DNA of 64,000 nt. Source: Donghicola sp041224595 (GTDB lineage: Bacteria; Pseudomonadota; Alphaproteobacteria; Rhodobacterales; Rhodobacteraceae). Under the pieces are notes generated by a model. It saw only the letters and a list, made by a program, of their open reading frames with translations, had not been told where the DNA came from and searched no databases. A program made the position numbers and the translations under genes. Location of the stretch: positions 62,001 to 126,000 of the forward strand of contig NZ_JBGFGN010000162.1 of NCBI RefSeq assembly GCF_041224595.1. Direction: 5' to 3'. Every line of letters starts with the position of its first letter. Positions within the stretch are counted from its first letter, which is position 1. Positions 61,632-64,000 of the stretch are shown here, piece after piece.

Positions 61632-62348
61632 GTGCTAGATAATTCTCTTGCACCTTTGCTCGATCGAATTCGCGCGATCCCAGATGAAACCGCGGTGAAT
61701 GCGTTCGTGAAGAGCCTTTGTGACGTTTTTGACGTAACGCAGTCTGCTTACTTCTTGATGCAGCCCGATGGCCACACGCGGGTTTATGGGACCTTTCCTC
61801 AGGAATGGATCGAAGGCTTCTTCGCGAATGGTCTGGACCGCCACGACCCTATCGTATTGGCCTGTTTTAACAGATATCTGCCGATAGATTGGCAGGATCT
61901 GGATTGGTCCAGTCGCCAAGCTCAGATGATCTACCAGTTTGCGCTGGAACACGGTCTCGGCCCCAATGGCTACACGGTTCCGATCCGCGGCCCCCGAGGA
62001 CAATACGCGGCTCTTAGTCTGTGTGCTGGGGGCAGCGCTGCAGACTGGCGTGAAAAATGGGAAGGGGAGATGAGCAACTTGATGACCATCTGCCAGTTCC
62101 TGAATGCCCGGATCCTCGAGATTGATCCGACCCTCTGTTCCGAACCGCGAAAAGCCTTGTCGCCTCGCGAGGTTGACGCGATGTCGTTCCTCGCCAGAGG
62201 GATGAGCCGCGCTCAGATCGCAGTGAAACTCGATATCTCGGAGCACACCCTGCGGGCCTATATTGAGTCCGCACGCCGTAAACTGGACGCGACCAACACG
62301 ACGCATGCCGTGGCCAAGGCGATCGCCCACGGTTTCATTCTGGTCTAG
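61632..62348 (+). CDS. LuxR-family quorum-sensing regulator (solo)
   Basis: The 238-residue product has an N-terminal autoinducer-binding domain (residues about 1-165) and a C-terminal LuxR helix-turn-helix (residues about 172-235, SPREVDAMSFLARGMSRAQIAV). Ligand-pocket positions compared with TraR are W59, D72, P73 and W87 present, while the usual tyrosine is F63. The start is GTG 61632 behind AGGAG. No luxI-type synthase lies in the window, so it is a solo receptor. Ligand and targets are unknown. Confidence 0.87.
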   Translation: MLDNSLAPLLDRIRAIPDETAVNAFVKSLCDVFDVTQSAYFLMQPDGHTRVYGTFPQEWIEGFFANGLDRHDPIVLACFNRYLPIDWQDLDWSSRQAQMIYQFALEHGLGPNGYTVPIRGPRGQYAALSLCAGGSAADWREKWEGEMSNLMTICQFLNARILEIDPTLCSEPRKALSPREVDAMSFLARGMSRAQIAVKLDISEHTLRAYIESARRKLDATNTTHAVAKAIAHGFILV

Positions 62349-62408
62349 GCGCGGACCAAGGCGTTTTGTCAGTTCCGTTGCGCCGCGCCCCTGTGTAGTG
62401 TCCGCGCC

Positions 62409-63932
62409 ATGAGCGTTCCCAGCATTACTTTCTCCGAAGACCAGGCCGAGGCCCACGACCGTATCACGCAGATGTTGCGGGGTGTTGGCGTGGATATGGA
62501 CGAAGGCATCCTAACCCCCTTGATCGAGGAAAAGCAGTCCATTCTGGGTGTGACGGGCAAAGCGGGATCGGGGAAAACCATGCTGTTGGCATCGGTGGTG
62601 AAGGCCCTGGAGGATACTGGGGTTGAGATCGTCTCTGGCGACTACGAAGGCCGTAAGAAAAAGGAACGCCGGACGCTTGCGATCCTTGCGCCAACGAACA
62701 AAGCTGCCAGCGTTCTGCGTATGCGGGGGGTGCCTGCGACCACGATCCATCGCATTCTCTATAGCCCCGTTTATGATCCCGAATTTGAACGCGTGGCCGA
62801 ATGGCTGGCGGGCAATGCCGAGCGGCCAGAGATCGAAGCGCTGACTGACGAAGCACTCGAGCGCGCCAAGGCGAGCTACGAGCTGCACAAATCTGTGCCG
62901 GGGGCCTTGGCGGCTGCTGGATTGCGGGGCTCGGACTTTATCACCGGATGGAAGCGCCGTGAGCATCCGCTGGACATCGGTCTGGTGGACGAAGCGTCGA
63001 TGCTGGATGACCGGCAGTTTGACGATCTGCGCGACATCTTTCCGACGCTGATGCTGTTTGGCGATCCGGCGCAGCTCGCGCCAGTGAACCAGTCGGGCAA
63101 GATGGTGTTCGATAAGCTGCCCGAGCCTGCTGTCATGCACTTGAACCGCATTCACCGGCAGCAGAACGACAGCCCCATCTTGGACATTGCGCACGCGCTC
63201 GCCGATCCCGATCTGGGATTCGAGGATTTCGAGCGCCTGATCGAACAAAAAGCCCGCGAGGATGATCGCGTGGTCTGGGGGCAGAGGGTCGAGGTTGACC
63301 TGATGGCTCGTAGTCCGGTTCTGGTGTGGCGCAACGCGACACGTATCCGCCTGATCAATGCCTTCCGTAGTGTGTACGGCGCGCCCGAGACCGAGCTTCT
63401 GGAAGGCGAGCCGCTGATTTGCGATGGCATTGAGCTGCCTCTGAAGCACCGCAAAAAGCGCATTGATCTAGAGGCGCGTGGCCTGATCAAGGGTGCGCAG
63501 GTTGTCTATCTGGGGCCTGGCCGCAAGCCGGGTTTCTCGCGACTGCACGTTTTGGGGGCCGAGGAGCCTCAGGTCTCGGCGGCGTCGATTGTGAAAATCG
63601 AGAAGCCCGATGAAGAAGAGCCCTTTATCCCCTTTGCAGCGCGGATGGGGGCAGCGTTCTTGCACGGCGCGGCGGTGACGATCCACAAGGCTCAGGGATC
63701 GCAGTGGACAGACGTTCAGGTTTTTGCACCCGACATCTATGCCGCAGCGCGGATGGGGCGAACCGAAGCGGGGCAACCCCTGTGGAAGCGGTTGGCCTAT
63801 GTGGCCGTAACACGCGCGTCAGAGCGGCTTTATTGGGTTGTGCGCCCGCGTTTGTCCAAGCCAAGTGGACCACTCAGCGTCGCGGATTTGGGCGGTACGC
63901 CCGCGCCCTTGCAGATGGACTTTACGGAGTAA
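62409..63932 (+). CDS. RecD-like AAA DNA helicase
   Basis: The 507-residue product is a superfamily-1 ATPase with Walker A GKAGSGKT (residues 50-57), a DEAS motif in GLVDEASM, GDPAQLAPV and the C-terminal motif VTIHKAQGSQW, and AVTRASERLYW for nucleic-acid binding. These fit RecD2/TraA-like 5'-3' helicases; a RecB/RecC partner is absent, so it is probably a RecD2-type repair or genome-maintenance protein. ATG 62409 is used; no strong ribosome site is visible, and the gene is transcribed without neighbours. Confidence 0.87.
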   Translation: MSVPSITFSEDQAEAHDRITQMLRGVGVDMDEGILTPLIEEKQSILGVTGKAGSGKTMLLASVVKALEDTGVEIVSGDYEGRKKKERRTLAILAPTNKAASVLRMRGVPATTIHRILYSPVYDPEFERVAEWLAGNAERPEIEALTDEALERAKASYELHKSVPGALAAAGLRGSDFITGWKRREHPLDIGLVDEASMLDDRQFDDLRDIFPTLMLFGDPAQLAPVNQSGKMVFDKLPEPAVMHLNRIHRQQNDSPILDIAHALADPDLGFEDFERLIEQKAREDDRVVWGQRVEVDLMARSPVLVWRNATRIRLINAFRSVYGAPETELLEGEPLICDGIELPLKHRKKRIDLEARGLIKGAQVVYLGPGRKPGFSRLHVLGAEEPQVSAASIVKIEKPDEEEPFIPFAARMGAAFLHGAAVTIHKAQGSQWTDVQVFAPDIYAAARMGRTEAGQPLWKRLAYVAVTRASERLYWVVRPRLSKPSGPLSVADLGGTPAPLQMDFTE

Positions 63933-63936
63933 TAGG

Positions 63937-63999
63937 GGCGCTGCCCCTCTCTTGCGCGCTGCGCAATTCACACCCCGGAGTATTTTCAGCAAAAAGAAG
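63937..63999 (+). repeat. Gene-end repeat copy 3
   Basis: GGGCGCTGCCCC, a CGCGCTGCGC block, then CCCCGGAGTATTTTCAGCAAAAAGAAG follow the helicase stop. It shares its first and last blocks with the copy at 38071. Confidence 0.5.
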
Positions 64000-64000
64000 T

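Noticed and set aside
1..64000. tRNA, rRNA, CRISPR, prophage or insertion sequence
   Set aside because: No T-arm consensus, regularly spaced repeats, transposase or integrase motifs were seen. A tool search could still find a short remnant.

Overview
The window is chromosomal DNA from an alphaproteobacterium of the Rhodobacteraceae, most likely the marine Roseobacter group; the species cannot be told from the sequence. The placement rests on the linked genes for the ethylmalonyl-CoA pathway (ccr, ecm, mch, an mcl-type lyase or thioesterase) and the TCA cycle (mdh, sucCD, sucAB, lpd, sdhCDAB), the two-gene PHB module (phaA, phaB), the 44-residue aa3 oxidase subunit IV, the argH-lipoprotein-DUF2834-lysA-DUF4175 run, and base composition near 60 percent G+C. 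No rRNA, tRNA, CRISPR array, phage or transposase was found. This is a core, vertically inherited region.

Layout. 1-12.4 kb: the tail of a NUDIX gene, an RND efflux pump (adaptor plus permease), a DsbD-like thiol-redox protein, AlgH/YqgE, Sua5/TsaC, an acyl-CoA dehydrogenase overlapping a metallo-beta-lactamase-fold hydrolase, the oxidase subunit IV, a lipoprotein and azlCD. 12.5-21 kb: greA with a membrane protein, ETF-ubiquinone oxidoreductase, a TPR protein overlapping ispE, a polyprenyl diphosphate synthase, DUF2007, a tRNA methyltransferase and a tiny DUF465 protein. 21.0-21.5 kb: a structured interval with a possible 28-residue ORF, a cloverleaf-like RNA fold and a ladder of hairpins. 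21.5-36.5 kb: phaB and phaA, an EAL protein, tag, a TlpA-like thioredoxin, argH to DUF4175, a zinc-ribbon membrane protein, ftsEX with an acyltransferase, and a MarR-GNAT fusion.

36.6-61.4 kb is the metabolic core. The minus strand carries mdh, then sucC-lipoprotein-sucD-sucA-sucB-MAPEG-lpd. The plus strand carries the mcl2-nnrU-DUF1737-mch operon and sdhC-sdhD-sdhA-lipoprotein-sdhB. ecm and ccr are divergent at the far end. PhaA and PhaB make 3-hydroxybutyryl-CoA, Ccr and Ecm carry C5 intermediates toward methylsuccinyl-CoA, and Mch with the malyl-CoA enzymes feeds glyoxylate/malate and propionyl-CoA into the cycle encoded next door. A solo LuxR regulator and a RecD-like helicase close the window.

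The most interesting signals are three. First, identical pairs of the palindrome GTGATCAC, spaced exactly 21 bp, lie upstream of both sucC and sdhC, about 80-120 bp before the predicted transcription starts, and suggest a shared TCA-cycle regulator. Second, the 21.0-21.5 kb interval may hold an unannotated small protein and a structured RNA whose wobble pairs favour the plus strand. Third, four convergent gene pairs end in the same shared TTAA tetramer, so each gene's TAA stop lies inside its neighbour's.
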